In this document: in pieces, positions 1 through 9,639 of the stretch | Layout: every line of letters begins with the position of its first letter | How positions within the stretch are numbered: position 1 is the stretch's first letter | Origin: Phycisphaerae bacterium | GTDB taxonomy: Bacteria > Planctomycetota > Phycisphaerae > UBA1845 > JAFGLZ01 | Direction of reading: 5' to 3' | Length of the DNA: 64,000 bases | Assembly (NCBI GenBank): GCA_016927755.1 | Contig: JAFGLZ010000199.1 | Coordinates: forward strand, 29,931 to 93,930 | Notes under the pieces: generated by a model | What the model saw: only the letters and a program-made list of their open reading frames with translations | Told to the model about the DNA's origin: nothing | Databases searched by the model: none | Position numbers and translations under genes: made by a program

Positions 1-2
1 AC

Positions 3-731
3 GCGCTGCTCGTCGGCGACGAAATCACGATCGCCAACCTGGTCGATCGGTTCCAGGAGATCGTCGACCTGGCCCCGAACATCGGGGTGGGACACGCGCT
101 CCTGGGCGAGGCGCTCCAGAAGCAGGGCAAGTACGATGAGGCCCTGGTGGAGATGCAGCGGGCGGCGGAGCTTGCACCGGAGAACCAGACGTATCAGAAG
201 CGCGTCGCCTCGGTATACGGCGACATGGGGTACGAGGCCATCGAGAACCGCCATGCCGACGATGCCATGCGCTACTTCGAGGAAGGAGCGGCGATCGATC
301 CGACGTCGACGGACCTCAAGGCGGGTCTGTCGCGCGCCCACCTGGAGAAGTCCAAGTGGTGGCTGGCCCGAGGGCTCGAGGACAAGGCATTCAACGAACT
401 GAGCGCGGCCAAGATGAATGCGCCGTCGAACGACGAGAGACTGACCAAGGACCTGGCGTCGGCCTTCAACACACTCGGCGACCACTATCGCCAGGACGGT
501 CGGCTCGACTGGGCAATCAGCTCTTACCGGCGAGCGCACGATCTCGACTCGACCAGCTTCACGTATCGGAGCAAGCTCGCGCAGGCCTACGATGCCCGGG
601 GCACGGAGTACTTCGATACGGCCGATTACGAGAACGCCGAGTACAACTATCAGCAGGCCTCCGACCTCTTCCCCGGCAGCGAGAGCTACGCCGCGCATCT
701 GCAGTCCGCCCAGGACGCGCAGCCTGAGTAG
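3..731 (+). CDS. TPR-repeat protein, C-terminal part (5' end outside window)
   Basis: The frame is open through the left edge of the window, so only the last 242 residues are seen. They are built of helical pairs with the TPR signature (for example GKYDEALVEMQRAAELAPEN and DYENAEYNYQQASDLFPGS). The last repeat lies close to the C-terminus and no catalytic motif is visible. A GTG at 87 would be an internal start, but the frame upstream of it is equally coding, so I treat the gene as truncated by the window. TPR proteins act as scaffolds for protein-protein contacts; the partner is unknown. TPR assignment is firm, function open. Confidence 0.85.
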   Translation, partial: ALLVGDEITIANLVDRFQEIVDLAPNIGVGHALLGEALQKQGKYDEALVEMQRAAELAPENQTYQKRVASVYGDMGYEAIENRHADDAMRYFEEGAAIDPTSTDLKAGLSRAHLEKSKWWLARGLEDKAFNELSAAKMNAPSNDERLTKDLASAFNTLGDHYRQDGRLDWAISSYRRAHDLDSTSFTYRSKLAQAYDARGTEYFDTADYENAEYNYQQASDLFPGSESYAAHLQSAQDAQPE

Positions 732-898
732 CCCGAATCGGGCCCGCCCCCCTTTGACGACGCTCCAGCTTCGGCAACGCTGCCTTGCAGGGATTCTCCC
801 GCGCTCACATCTTGTGTCTGGACGGCTCGCGACCGACGTGGTATGCATTCGGGTTCCGTGCGAGTGGGCATCGAAACTCTCTAGATGAGGAGCAGGTC

Positions 899-2134
899 AT
901 GAGCATGCACGATGGCTGGTCCAGGCGACGGTTCATCAGGACGGGAGCGGCCGCAGGCGCGATGGGCGCGGCGGGGTGTTCGCAGCAGCAGGTCGCGATG
1001 GTCTCGCCGGACAAGGCCCCGAAGGTCGAGAAGACCAAGGCCGCCTCGGGCAAGAAGAAGGGGATTGACGCCGACCGGATCCGGTGCGGCTTCATCGGCG
1101 TGGGCGGTCGGGGGCGGAGCCTTCTGGGCTCCATGCTCGACATCGGGAACGTGGACGTGATAGCGCTATGCGACCTGAAGAAGGAGCACGCCGAGCAGGC
1201 GGCCAAGATGGTGGAGGAGAAGCACAAATCGCGCCAGGGGTACAAGGCCCCGGACCCGGTCGTCGGCGGACCGACGGAGTACCGCAAGCTGCTCGACCGA
1301 AAGGACATCCACTGCATCGTGAGCGCAACGCCGTGCAACGTCCATTTCGGGGTGTATCTGGACACGCTGAACGCGGGCAAGCACCTCTACGGCGAAAAGC
1401 CGATGGTCATCGAGAAGAAGCATTGCGACGCGCTGGTCCAAGCGGAGGCTAGAAGCCCGGCGATCTTCCAAGTCGGCTTCCAACGGCGCTGCAACGACCG
1501 ATACATCGAGGCGATCAAGCTGGTTCACTCCGGGGAGTTAGGCGGATTGATCGACGCGCGGTCGGTGTGGTCGAACGCGTGGGGCCCGCTGCTCGGGTGG
1601 TTCGGTCGGACGGCCGAGAGCGGAGACTGGATGCTGGAGCAGGCGTGTCACAGTTGGGACGTCTTCAACTGGGCGGCCAACGGGATCGCGCAGTGGGCTT
1701 TCGGATGCGGGAGGAACGACTTCTGGCGCGACCGGCAGGCCGACCGTGACGTCCACGACTACTACGTCGCCACGATCGGGTGGGCGGGGGGCATGGTATT
1801 GGACTTCGTGCATAGCTGGATCGTGCCGCATGGGGCGGGGTTCCCAGGGGTGTACGAGAAGATCTGCGGCATCAAGGCCGGCGTGGACTTCGGCAGCGCA
1901 ACGTTCGCGTATCGTGAGATGAAGGACGGCAAGGCGGTCACGAAGACCGTCGGCAAGGTCGTCAACGACACGCACGAGGCACTCAAGACGTTCTTCCAGT
2001 GCGCCAAGGAAGGCAAGCAGCCGCCGAGCGGAGTCCACAACGGTCGCGACGCGGTGCTCGTTGGGCTGCTGGTCCGCAAGGCGGTCAACGAGAAGCGGCT
2101 GGTCACGATGGATGAGATCGTTAAGGGGGCGTAG
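899..2134 (+). CDS. Gfo/Idh/MocA-family oxidoreductase, Tat-exported lipoprotein
   Basis: This 411-residue protein starts at ATG 899 behind GAGGAG. The N-terminus has a twin-arginine motif (SRRRFIRTG, residues 8-16), an Ala/Gly-rich core and a lipobox-like AAGC with Cys27, so it is probably folded in the cytoplasm, exported by Tat and lipidated. A Rossmann NAD(P)-binding segment (GFIGVGGRGRSLLG) follows near residue 62, and the family motif GEKPM sits further on. The C-terminal half matches the usual alpha/beta substrate domain. Family members oxidise or reduce sugars, inositols or derived compounds. Planctomycetes encode many exported paralogues; the substrate cannot be read from sequence. 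An in-frame earlier start at 785 would put 38 residues before the Tat signal and is unlikely. Confidence 0.9.
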   Translation: MSMHDGWSRRRFIRTGAAAGAMGAAGCSQQQVAMVSPDKAPKVEKTKAASGKKKGIDADRIRCGFIGVGGRGRSLLGSMLDIGNVDVIALCDLKKEHAEQAAKMVEEKHKSRQGYKAPDPVVGGPTEYRKLLDRKDIHCIVSATPCNVHFGVYLDTLNAGKHLYGEKPMVIEKKHCDALVQAEARSPAIFQVGFQRRCNDRYIEAIKLVHSGELGGLIDARSVWSNAWGPLLGWFGRTAESGDWMLEQACHSWDVFNWAANGIAQWAFGCGRNDFWRDRQADRDVHDYYVATIGWAGGMVLDFVHSWIVPHGAGFPGVYEKICGIKAGVDFGSATFAYREMKDGKAVTKTVGKVVNDTHEALKTFFQCAKEGKQPPSGVHNGRDAVLVGLLVRKAVNEKRLVTMDEIVKGA

Positions 2135-2234
2135 GAGCGATTGCGCGGTCGCCTGCCGCAAGCGGCGAGGCTGAGGCGGAGCGAACCGCGCGTCCGCTCT
2201 CGCTGCTGGGCGGTGACGTCGCCTTCCCTCCGTG

Positions 2235-3533
2235 TCATCCTGCTCGGCGCATCTGCTCTTGGGTGGGGATGCTGTTGAGGCGGGCCTTGAGTTCCTCGAA
2301 CAAGTCGTCGATCCCCTTGAGCACGTCTCGAAGTGTGACCTCGACCTCGCGGCGTTCCTCGGCGGAGGTGGCCTCGCGTTGAAGGTCCTGGAGTTCCTTG
2401 ATCTGGGCACTTCGGGACCCGCGATACGTCTGGGCCTGTTCCTGCAGGTCTTTAAGGATCGCCTCGGCAGCGGCTTTCTGCGCCTCGTCGAGGCCGTAGC
2501 GTTCACAGAAGCTGCGAACGTACTGGACCCAGAGGCTCTCGTCCGGGAGCGGCTGGCCCTCGGACCGCCGGAATGTCTTGACGTCGCCACCGGTCTCGCC
2601 GAGCCGCATCGGTCCGGTGCCGCCCGCCATCGCGGAGGGGACGGCCCGCTTGAAACGATTGGCGGACTCCGGACGCTCGGACTCCTCCCTCGGTCGGTCG
2701 GGCTGGTCAACGACCGCGGCGAGTCTGCCTTGCTGGATGGGGTCGTTCTCGAGCCCCCAGTTCGCGGCGGACCACTTGCCCTTCTCCCAGTGATTCTTCA
2801 TCGTGCCGAAGAATCCGTTCAGGTGCTTGTCGACAACGGCGAGATCCTTGTTGATCGCGGCCTGCTGCTCGGGCGTGAGCGTCTGGATCTCCGGGCCCAA
2901 GCGTTTGACCGTCGAGGCGTACGCCTCTTCGAGGATGGGCCGGACGGTCTGCGTCCATCGTGCCACCTGCTCCGGCGTGATGGGCTTGTTGGCCAGTCGC
3001 GTGTCGAGGGCCTCTCGCAGAACCGGCAGCAGCTTGGAGCCGTACTTCAAAGTGAATCCAATCGACTGACCCACCATCAAACGGCTGAGGCTCTGTTTGG
3101 CCGGTTCGGCTAGTTGATACCGCTCGGCCAGGAGGTCCGTTGCCGTCTTGACGCGGTTGCCGAAGTCCCATGGGGGAACGCGATGGATCTCGACGAGGAG
3201 CTTCTTGGCGAAAGCTTCGCTCTCACCGTTCAGGTTGCCGTCCTTGAAGGCCTTGTCAACGAATCGCTCGAACTGGGCGTGCTGCTCTTCCCAAGGCGCG
3301 AGCTTCTTGATCTTGGTCACGGCCTCGTCGGCCTGAGTCTGCAGCTCTCGGATCCGAGCCCCCTGGGTGGTTGGTACCCCGGAAGGGCGTCGGGGTCGAG
3401 GAGACACGGATCTTCCGCGCAGGATACGGCGATCCGTTCCGCGATGATCCGGAACAGTGGGGTCAAACTGGCCCCAAACCGTCCCCGGGAGGACCAGACA
3501 TGACCATATCAGCGTTACGAGCATCTTTGACAT
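2235..3533 (-). CDS. Secreted Glu/Lys/Arg-rich helical protein, unknown function
   Basis: The protein has 432 residues and begins with a likely signal peptide (hydrophobic LVTLIWSCLVLPGTVWG, residues 6-22). The mature part is charged and predicted mostly helical, with a C-terminal stretch rich in Glu, Gln and Arg (from about residue 340) that could form a coiled coil; I recognise no domain. A segment around residues 265-300 is low in complexity and rich in Arg and Glu. The gene is divergent from the large activase gene, with about 270 bases between them, and converges on the oxidoreductase gene. A weak GAGGG lies just before the ATG. It is a real gene by codon bias and by its signal peptide; its role is unknown. 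Confidence 0.7.
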   Translation of the reverse strand: MSKMLVTLIWSCLVLPGTVWGQFDPTVPDHRGTDRRILRGRSVSPRPRRPSGVPTTQGARIRELQTQADEAVTKIKKLAPWEEQHAQFERFVDKAFKDGNLNGESEAFAKKLLVEIHRVPPWDFGNRVKTATDLLAERYQLAEPAKQSLSRLMVGQSIGFTLKYGSKLLPVLREALDTRLANKPITPEQVARWTQTVRPILEEAYASTVKRLGPEIQTLTPEQQAAINKDLAVVDKHLNGFFGTMKNHWEKGKWSAANWGLENDPIQQGRLAAVVDQPDRPREESERPESANRFKRAVPSAMAGGTGPMRLGETGGDVKTFRRSEGQPLPDESLWVQYVRSFCERYGLDEAQKAAAEAILKDLQEQAQTYRGSRSAQIKELQDLQREATSAEERREVEVTLRDVLKGIDDLFEELKARLNSIPTQEQMRRAG

Positions 3534-3546
3534 ACACCCTCGCGTG

Positions 3547-3560
3547 CTTCGGGCCCGAAG
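3547..3560. repeat. 14-bp perfect palindrome upstream of the minus-strand secreted-protein gene
   Basis: CTTCGGGCCCGAAG is its own reverse complement and lies 14 bases before the start codon of the gene ending at 2235. It could be an operator or a leader hairpin covering the ribosome binding site. The palindrome is seen directly; its role is inference. Confidence 0.4.
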
Positions 3561-3673
3561 ATCCTTCCTATTCTAGGTCCAAGGGGGACGAATCACCAGT
3601 CTCCGGCCAGGACGGGGCCCGGCAACACCTTGCCAAGACAGCGGTATGCCATTACCCTAGTATGTCTTTGCTG

Positions 3674-3735
3674 ACCCCCGAAGGCTGAAATTACGGTAGC
3701 GCCGGAGGCGTGGGCGGCGCCGTTGGGGGTTTTTT
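3674..3735 (+). terminator. Terminator-like structure in the leader of the double-activase gene (possible attenuator)
   Basis: ACCCCC (3674-3679) pairs perfectly with GGGGGT (3725-3730), which runs straight into TTTTT (3731-3735). Inside, GCGCC (3699-3703) pairs with GGCGC (3716-3720), and ACG with CGT. On the plus strand this has the form of an intrinsic terminator. It lies in a divergent intergenic region, about 68 bases before the start of the plus-strand gene at 3804, where an ordinary gene-end terminator has no upstream plus-strand gene to serve within 1.5 kb. That makes a leader attenuator or riboswitch expression platform possible. I recognise no known riboswitch aptamer in 3560-3670. 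Confidence 0.45.
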
Positions 3736-3803
3736 GCGTGAGTCAACCAGACGGACAACCCGGCGAGCACACCGATTGTCGTAGATGAGCAGGAGTGGAT
3801 TCC

Positions 3804-6800
3804 ATGCAGGAGCATTGGCGGGAAGCGTCATTGCCGACCGGGCAGGCATTGGGTTTGGGTATTGACCTGGGCTCGATCAGCCTGGACGTGGCGGTTACGG
3901 ACGAACAAGGAAACCTGCTGGCCGCGTCGTACGACCGGCATCAGGGCAGTCCGGTCGAGACGACGATCCAGGTCCTCGGGGAGCTGTTCGAGCGGATCGC
4001 GCCCTCTCGTTTCGGGTGGATGGTCGGTACGGGCTCGGCGGGTCGACTGGTATGCGAGCTTCTGGGGGTCCCATTTCTGAACGAGCTGATCTGCCAGGCA
4101 ATCGCCATCAAGCGGCTGAATCCCGACGTACGAACGCTGATTGAGATGGGCGGTCAGGACAGCAAGATCCTCTTTCTGCCGCCGACGGATAACCCGGCAC
4201 AGCCGATCGTAGACTTCGCGATGAACACGAGCTGCGCGGCGGGGACGGGCAGCTTCCTGGACCAGCAGGCGAGCCGTCTCGGCCTGAGAATCGAGGACGA
4301 ATTCGGCGATCTGGCGATGAAGAGCGAGACCCCCCCGCGTGTGGCGGGACGTTGCAGCGTCTTTGCCAAGAGCGACATGATCCACCTTCAGCAGCAGGCC
4401 ACGCCGGTGCACGACATCGTGGCGGGGCTGTGCCTGGGCCTGGCGCGGAACCTCAAGAGCAATCTCGGGCGGGGGTACGAGTTCGCCAAGCCGATGGCGT
4501 TCGTGGGCGGGGTGGCCGCGAACAAGGGCGTGGTCCGATCGCTGGAGACCGTGTTCGATCTGTCGAGCGGAGAGCTGCTAGTGCCGGATTGCCACGCGTG
4601 CACAGGAGCCTGGGGCGCTGTGCTGGCATGGATGCGCGAGGGCAAACCGGCGGAGGTCCCGACGGCGGGGCTCAAGCCGCTTCACGACCATCTGGCCAAG
4701 GATACGACACTGGGCCATCGGCTCCAGCCGCTCAAGCTGTCGTCGGAAGGCGACCCCGTGAGCCGGGTCTGGTCGAAGGACGAGATGCTTCGTGCGCGCA
4801 ACGGCGACAGGCTCGACGCGTATCTGGGCATCGACGTGGGCTCGATCAGCACGAACGTGGTGGTGACCGACGGTGAACGTGAGGTCTACGCCAAGAGCTA
4901 CCTCATGACGGCGGGTCGGCCTCTGGAGGCGGTTCGGCAAGGACTCAAGCTTGTCGGCGACGAGGTGGGCGAGCACGTGCGGATCCGAGGCGTGGCGACC
5001 ACGGGGAGCGGCCGATACCTGACGGGCGATTTCGTGGGCGCGGACCTGGTCATCAACGAAATCACCGCCCAAGCCACGGCGGCGGCCCTGATCGACGCGC
5101 AGGTGGACACGATCTTCGAGATCGGGGGACAGGACTCCAAGTACATCAGCCTGGACAAGGGCGTGGTCGTCGATTTCGAGATGAACCATGCGTGCGCGGC
5201 CGGCACCGGGAGCTTCCTGGAAGAGCAGGCCGAGAGACTCGACATCAGCATCAAGGAGGAATTCGGCAAGCGGGCCCTTTCCAGCACATCCCCGATCCGG
5301 CTGGGTGAGCGTTGCACGGTCTTCATGGAGTCGGACCTGCTGAGCTATCAGCAGCAAGGCGCGGAAACGAACGACCTCGTCAGCGGTCTGAGCTACTCGA
5401 TCGTGAGCAACTACATCAACCGCGTCGTGGCCCACCGGAAGATCGGAGAACGGATCTTCTTCCAGGGAGGGACGGCCTTCAACAGGGGCGTCGTCGCGGC
5501 GTTCCAGCAGTTTACGGGCCGGCCGGTGACGGTACCGCCACACCATGAGGTGACCGGCGCGATCGGGGCGGCTCACCTCGCTCGGCGCCACCAGGCCGAA
5601 GAGGGGAACCCCGAGAGCAACTTCCGCGGTTTCGAGCTGGCCGACGTCGAGTATGAGGTCCGGACGTTCGAGTGCGACAAGTGCGCGAACAACTGTGAGA
5701 TCAAGGAGGTGATCCTGCCCGGCCGGGACCCACTCTACTACGGCTCGCGGTGCGACCGGTACAACCTGAAGAAGGAAAAGAAGGAGGTCGTCAAGTTGCC
5801 GGACCTGTTCAAGGAACGGCAGAAGCTCCTGATCAAGCACTGTCACCTGCGCGAGGAACCGCGGGCGGGGGCCAAGACCATCGGCGTGCCGCTGGCATTG
5901 TCGAACATGCAGTTAGCCCCGTTCTGGTCGACGCTGCTCGGCGAGCTGGGGCTGAGCGTGGTGCTGAGCCCGCTGGCGAATAAGAAGATCATCCACGAGG
6001 GCGTCGAGGCCGTCTTGAGCACGCCGTGCTTCCCGGTAAAGATCGCTCACGGACACCTACTGAACCTGATCGAGAAGGGCGTGGACTACATCTGGCTTCC
6101 CAGCGTGGTCAGCATGCCGACGGAACCGTATGACACGGCGCATCGGAATCAGCTCTGCCCGTACGTCCAGACGATCCCGTATCAGGTAGAGGTGGCGTTG
6201 GAGAAACAGCTAGAATCGGTCAAGCTCCTCCGCCCGGCCATCCGGTTCCAGCACGGCAGGCGCGTTCTGCTGAAGTGCTTGGTGCCGCTGTGCCGGGAGT
6301 TCGGAGTCACGAAGGGCCAGCTCAAGAGGGCGGTCGAGGCGGCCGAAGCGGCCATGAAAGGCTTCGAGCAAGACATGATCGACCGTGGCAGGGAGGTTCT
6401 GTCCGGGTTGGACGAGCTCAAGGCCGAGCGGAACGTCGTCATCGTGGGGCGTCCGTACAACAGTTGCGATCCGGGGGCGTGCCTGGACATCCCCACCAAG
6501 CTCCGCAAGAAGGGCGTGCTGCCGATCCCGATGGAAATGCTGGATCTGAGCGAAGGCAACATCACGGGCGACCGCGTCTATCACGACATGTACTGGAAGT
6601 ACGGCCAGAAGATCTTGCGATCGGCGAAGGTCATCCGCAACAATCCGAGACTGCACGCGATCTACATTTCGAACTTCAGTTGCGGTCCGGACAGCTTCAT
6701 TACGCACTTCTTCAAGCGGGCGATGTCGCCGAAGCCGTGCCTGCTGCTGGAAATCGACGAGCACTCGGCGGACGCGGGAGTCATCACGCGTCTCGAGGCA

Positions 6801-8117
6801 TTCCTGGAGAGCCTGAAGAACGCCAAGATCGGCCGTCCGGAGGGGGACATCTCGCTCTATCCGGAGGGGGCCCACAAGTTCACGGACCGCAAGCTATACG
6901 TGCCGTACATGGGCGACGGGGCGTACGTGATCGCGGCGGCGTTCAAAGGCACGGGGCAGGACACGGAGGTCATGCCGATTACGGACAACGAGGCACTGGA
7001 GCTCGGCCGGCGATACACGTCGGGCAAGGAGTGCCTGCCCTGCACGATGACGGCGGGTGACATGGTCAAGATGTGCCGCCAGCCCGGCTTCGACGCGAAG
7101 AAGACGGCTTTCTTCATGCCGAGCGGCTCGGGCCCGTGCCGGTTCGGAATGTACAACTGCCTGCACAAGATGATCCTCGACGACATCGGGTTCGGCGACG
7201 TACCGATCCTAGCCCCCTCGCAGGACCGGAACTTCTACAGCGAATTGAACGTGTTCAAGAAGGACCCGAGCCGGCTGGCCTGGAACGGGATCGTCGCCTG
7301 CGACGTCCTGCAGAAGGCCCGTCTGGCGCTTCGGCCTTACGAGAAGGAGAAGGGCAAGGTCGACGAGGTCTACAACCGCTCGCTGAAGCAGCTCTGCGAG
7401 CTGCTGGTCAAGGCGCCGAGCGAGGACGCCATCGCGCAGTTCATGCAAGACTCGGCGGAGGCCTTTGCCGCGGTTCCCGTGGATCGGAGCGAACTCAAGC
7501 CGCGGATCGGCATCGTCGGGGAGATCTACGTCCGAAGCCATCCTGTGAGCAACAACCAGTTGATCGAGAAGCTCGAGGCCCTCGGGGCCGAGACGGCCCT
7601 GGCCAGCGTTGGCGAGTGGATGTACTACACAAACCTCACGCGTAAGGGCAGCGCTCTGCGAAGCCGAGACTACAAGGAGTGGCTGAACAACGCCTTGAAA
7701 GACCGGGTCCAGCACAGGATCGAGCATCGCCTGGCGGCTCCGTTCGTGCCGATCGTCGGGGACGTGATCGAGCCGCCGACGAAGTCGATTCTCGAGTGCG
7801 CCGCGCCCTATATCGACCCAACGTTCGAGGGCGAGGCGGTCATGTCGGTCGGCAAGATCATCGAGTTCTGCGAACACGGGTGCCACGGGGTCGTGAACGC
7901 CATGCCGTTCACGTGCATGCCGTCAACGATCGTGAGCGGAGTGATGCGGAAGGTCGTTCGCGACGCACTCGGCGGAATGCCGGCGATCGGCCTGAGCTAC
8001 GACGGCCAGCAGGACCCCGCGCTGCACACACAACTCGAGGCGTTCGTACATCAGGCTCGGGCATATCAGCGGGGGCGAAAGGGCAAGAGCCATCAGACGT
8101 CCGGAAGCCACGCCTGA
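3804..8117 (+). CDS. Double BadF/BadG/BcrA/BcrD-type acyl-CoA dehydratase activase fused to DUF2229/HgdB-like region
   Basis: This 1437-residue protein contains two ASKHA ATPase domains in tandem. Copy one starts at about residue 14 (GIDLGSISLDVAV, MGGQDSKIL, CAAGTGSFLDQQ), copy two at about 340 (GIDVGSISTNVVV, IGGQDSKYI, CAAGTGSFLEEQ). In the known 2-hydroxyglutaryl-CoA dehydratase activator (HgdC), such domains hold a [4Fe-4S] cluster at the dimer interface and pass an electron to the dehydratase on ATP hydrolysis. A CxxCxxxC motif (ECDKCANNC) near residue 620 opens the DUF2229-type region, and the C-terminal third holds Cys-rich motifs (GKECLPCTM, CEHGCHGVVNAMPFTC) resembling the dehydratase subunit. 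ATG 3804 is chosen over GTG 3795 because AGGAG lies 8 bases upstream. No separate dehydratase genes are nearby, so the partner and substrate are unknown; cytoplasmic and oxygen-sensitive by family. Confidence 0.9.
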   Translation: MQEHWREASLPTGQALGLGIDLGSISLDVAVTDEQGNLLAASYDRHQGSPVETTIQVLGELFERIAPSRFGWMVGTGSAGRLVCELLGVPFLNELICQAIAIKRLNPDVRTLIEMGGQDSKILFLPPTDNPAQPIVDFAMNTSCAAGTGSFLDQQASRLGLRIEDEFGDLAMKSETPPRVAGRCSVFAKSDMIHLQQQATPVHDIVAGLCLGLARNLKSNLGRGYEFAKPMAFVGGVAANKGVVRSLETVFDLSSGELLVPDCHACTGAWGAVLAWMREGKPAEVPTAGLKPLHDHLAKDTTLGHRLQPLKLSSEGDPVSRVWSKDEMLRARNGDRLDAYLGIDVGSISTNVVVTDGEREVYAKSYLMTAGRPLEAVRQGLKLVGDEVGEHVRIRGVATTGSGRYLTGDFVGADLVINEITAQATAAALIDAQVDTIFEIGGQDSKYISLDKGVVVDFEMNHACAAGTGSFLEEQAERLDISIKEEFGKRALSSTSPIRLGERCTVFMESDLLSYQQQGAETNDLVSGLSYSIVSNYINRVVAHRKIGERIFFQGGTAFNRGVVAAFQQFTGRPVTVPPHHEVTGAIGAAHLARRHQAEEGNPESNFRGFELADVEYEVRTFECDKCANNCEIKEVILPGRDPLYYGSRCDRYNLKKEKKEVVKLPDLFKERQKLLIKHCHLREEPRAGAKTIGVPLALSNMQLAPFWSTLLGELGLSVVLSPLANKKIIHEGVEAVLSTPCFPVKIAHGHLLNLIEKGVDYIWLPSVVSMPTEPYDTAHRNQLCPYVQTIPYQVEVALEKQLESVKLLRPAIRFQHGRRVLLKCLVPLCREFGVTKGQLKRAVEAAEAAMKGFEQDMIDRGREVLSGLDELKAERNVVIVGRPYNSCDPGACLDIPTKLRKKGVLPIPMEMLDLSEGNITGDRVYHDMYWKYGQKILRSAKVIRNNPRLHAIYISNFSCGPDSFITHFFKRAMSPKPCLLLEIDEHSADAGVITRLEAFLESLKNAKIGRPEGDISLYPEGAHKFTDRKLYVPYMGDGAYVIAAAFKGTGQDTEVMPITDNEALELGRRYTSGKECLPCTMTAGDMVKMCRQPGFDAKKTAFFMPSGSGPCRFGMYNCLHKMILDDIGFGDVPILAPSQDRNFYSELNVFKKDPSRLAWNGIVACDVLQKARLALRPYEKEKGKVDEVYNRSLKQLCELLVKAPSEDAIAQFMQDSAEAFAAVPVDRSELKPRIGIVGEIYVRSHPVSNNQLIEKLEALGAETALASVGEWMYYTNLTRKGSALRSRDYKEWLNNALKDRVQHRIEHRLAAPFVPIVGDVIEPPTKSILECAAPYIDPTFEGEAVMSVGKIIEFCEHGCHGVVNAMPFTCMPSTIVSGVMRKVVRDALGGMPAIGLSYDGQQDPALHTQLEAFVHQARAYQRGRKGKSHQTSGSHA

Positions 8118-8255
8118 GTCGATCGAAGATTCGTTCGGGAGTACACGGGGGCGGCCCTATGGTCGCCCCTTCTGTTGCGCGGGCGTCGGAGGCGGCTCCC
8201 CGTCTTCCAAGAATAGACCTTCGGGGGATTGCCAAGACAGTGATCAGGCGTTCAA

Positions 8256-9431
8256 ATGCGTCGTGCAATGCCCGAATCAACGACACGCGAACCGCAGCGA
8301 CAGCCGTACGACCTCGACCGCGTGGTGCGACTGGTCATCGGCTCCATCACCGTCATTGCGCTGATCTGGCTGTTGCGGCTCCTGTCGGACGTCCTTATTC
8401 CGTTCGCCATCGCGATCCTGTTGGCCTATCTGATCAACCCCATCGTCTCGTTCCTCGAGCGCAAGCTCCGCAGCCGCACCGCAGCGACGCTGCTGACGGT
8501 GGCCGGATGCCTCCTCGTGCTGGTGGGGCTGGTGATGGTGCTCGTCCCACTCGTCAGCAGTGAACTGGCCGATTTCGGCAAAGTCGCCGAGCAGCTCAAG
8601 TCCGAGGCCCCCGTGCTGCCGGACGCGCAGAAGCTTCGGAAGCGTTTTCAGGCGTTCGTCGACTCGCAACAGAACGAGTTCGTCAAGCAGTTGCTCATCG
8701 CAGCAAAGGACGGGATCGTCGGGGCCGACTACCGAGCGATTCTGCTGGAGGCCGGCAAGCGGATCGCCCCGGGAGTATGGAACCTGGTCACGGGCGCGCT
8801 GAGCCTGCTGCTCGGGGCGAGCGTGCTCATCATCATCCTGCTCTTCCTGGTCTTCATCTCGATCGACTACGCGAGCTTCTCGGGCCAATGGCATGACTAC
8901 CTTCCGCCGAAGTATCGGGAGCCCATCGTGGGGTTCGCGGAGGAGTTCTCACTGGCGATGAGCCGGTACTTCCGCGGGCAGTTCCTCATCGCATCGACGG
9001 TCGGCGTGCTGTTCGCCCTGGGCTTCTGGATCATCGACCTGCGGATGGGCATCTTGCTGGGACTGTTCATCGGCGTGCTCAACATGGTGCCGTACCTCCA
9101 GACGGTGGCACTGGTTCCAGCATTGGCGTTGGGTTTGATCCGGGCGCTCGAGCACGGCTCCGGGGTGGGCATGTCGCTGGCGCTGGTCCTGCTGGTCTTC
9201 GGCGTGGTCCAGGCAATCCAAGACGGGCTGCTAACGCCGCTGATCATGGGCAAGACGACGGGCCTGAAGCCGGTGACGATCATGCTGGGGTTGTTCGTGT
9301 GGGGTAAGCTCTTGGGATTCTTAGGCCTGCTACTGGCGATCCCGCTGACATGCCTGGCGCTGGCCTACTACCGTCGGTTCGTCTTGGGCCAGCGCGGAGC
9401 GACGGCGGTTCTGGACCAGTCCCCCTCCTGA
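8256..9431 (+). CDS. AI-2E family transporter (PerM/UPF0118-type permease)
   Basis: The protein has 391 residues with two N-terminal membrane spans (about residues 27-75), a third at about 83-105, a polar central loop, then a cluster of spans from about residue 175 to the C-terminus. The C-terminal part carries the family features, including GVLNMVPYLQT and a PLIMGKTTGLKPV loop. The family includes TqsA (autoinducer-2 export) and sodium/proton antiporters, so the transported species cannot be named. An alternative ATG at 8268 would shorten it by 4 residues; neither start has a strong ribosome binding site. The gene is 138 bases after the activase gene on the same strand and may be read with it. 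Confidence 0.88.
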   Translation: MRRAMPESTTREPQRQPYDLDRVVRLVIGSITVIALIWLLRLLSDVLIPFAIAILLAYLINPIVSFLERKLRSRTAATLLTVAGCLLVLVGLVMVLVPLVSSELADFGKVAEQLKSEAPVLPDAQKLRKRFQAFVDSQQNEFVKQLLIAAKDGIVGADYRAILLEAGKRIAPGVWNLVTGALSLLLGASVLIIILLFLVFISIDYASFSGQWHDYLPPKYREPIVGFAEEFSLAMSRYFRGQFLIASTVGVLFALGFWIIDLRMGILLGLFIGVLNMVPYLQTVALVPALALGLIRALEHGSGVGMSLALVLLVFGVVQAIQDGLLTPLIMGKTTGLKPVTIMLGLFVWGKLLGFLGLLLAIPLTCLALAYYRRFVLGQRGATAVLDQSPS

Positions 9432-9639
9432 CCGGCATGCGGAGACTTGGCTAGACTCGGTGGACGGGATGACACAGCGTGGCGGTGCCGCCCTCGAGGA
9501 GCAAGGCCCTGTCCCGGGGAAACTTGGGGCTGGACTCCGGCCGGTGAGATGACTACACTAGACGGATTGTCGTTGGCGTGTCCGGCTTCCACCGGACGTA
9601 TCATCCTGTGGCATCTTGTGTAAGAGACGCGGTAGTCCC

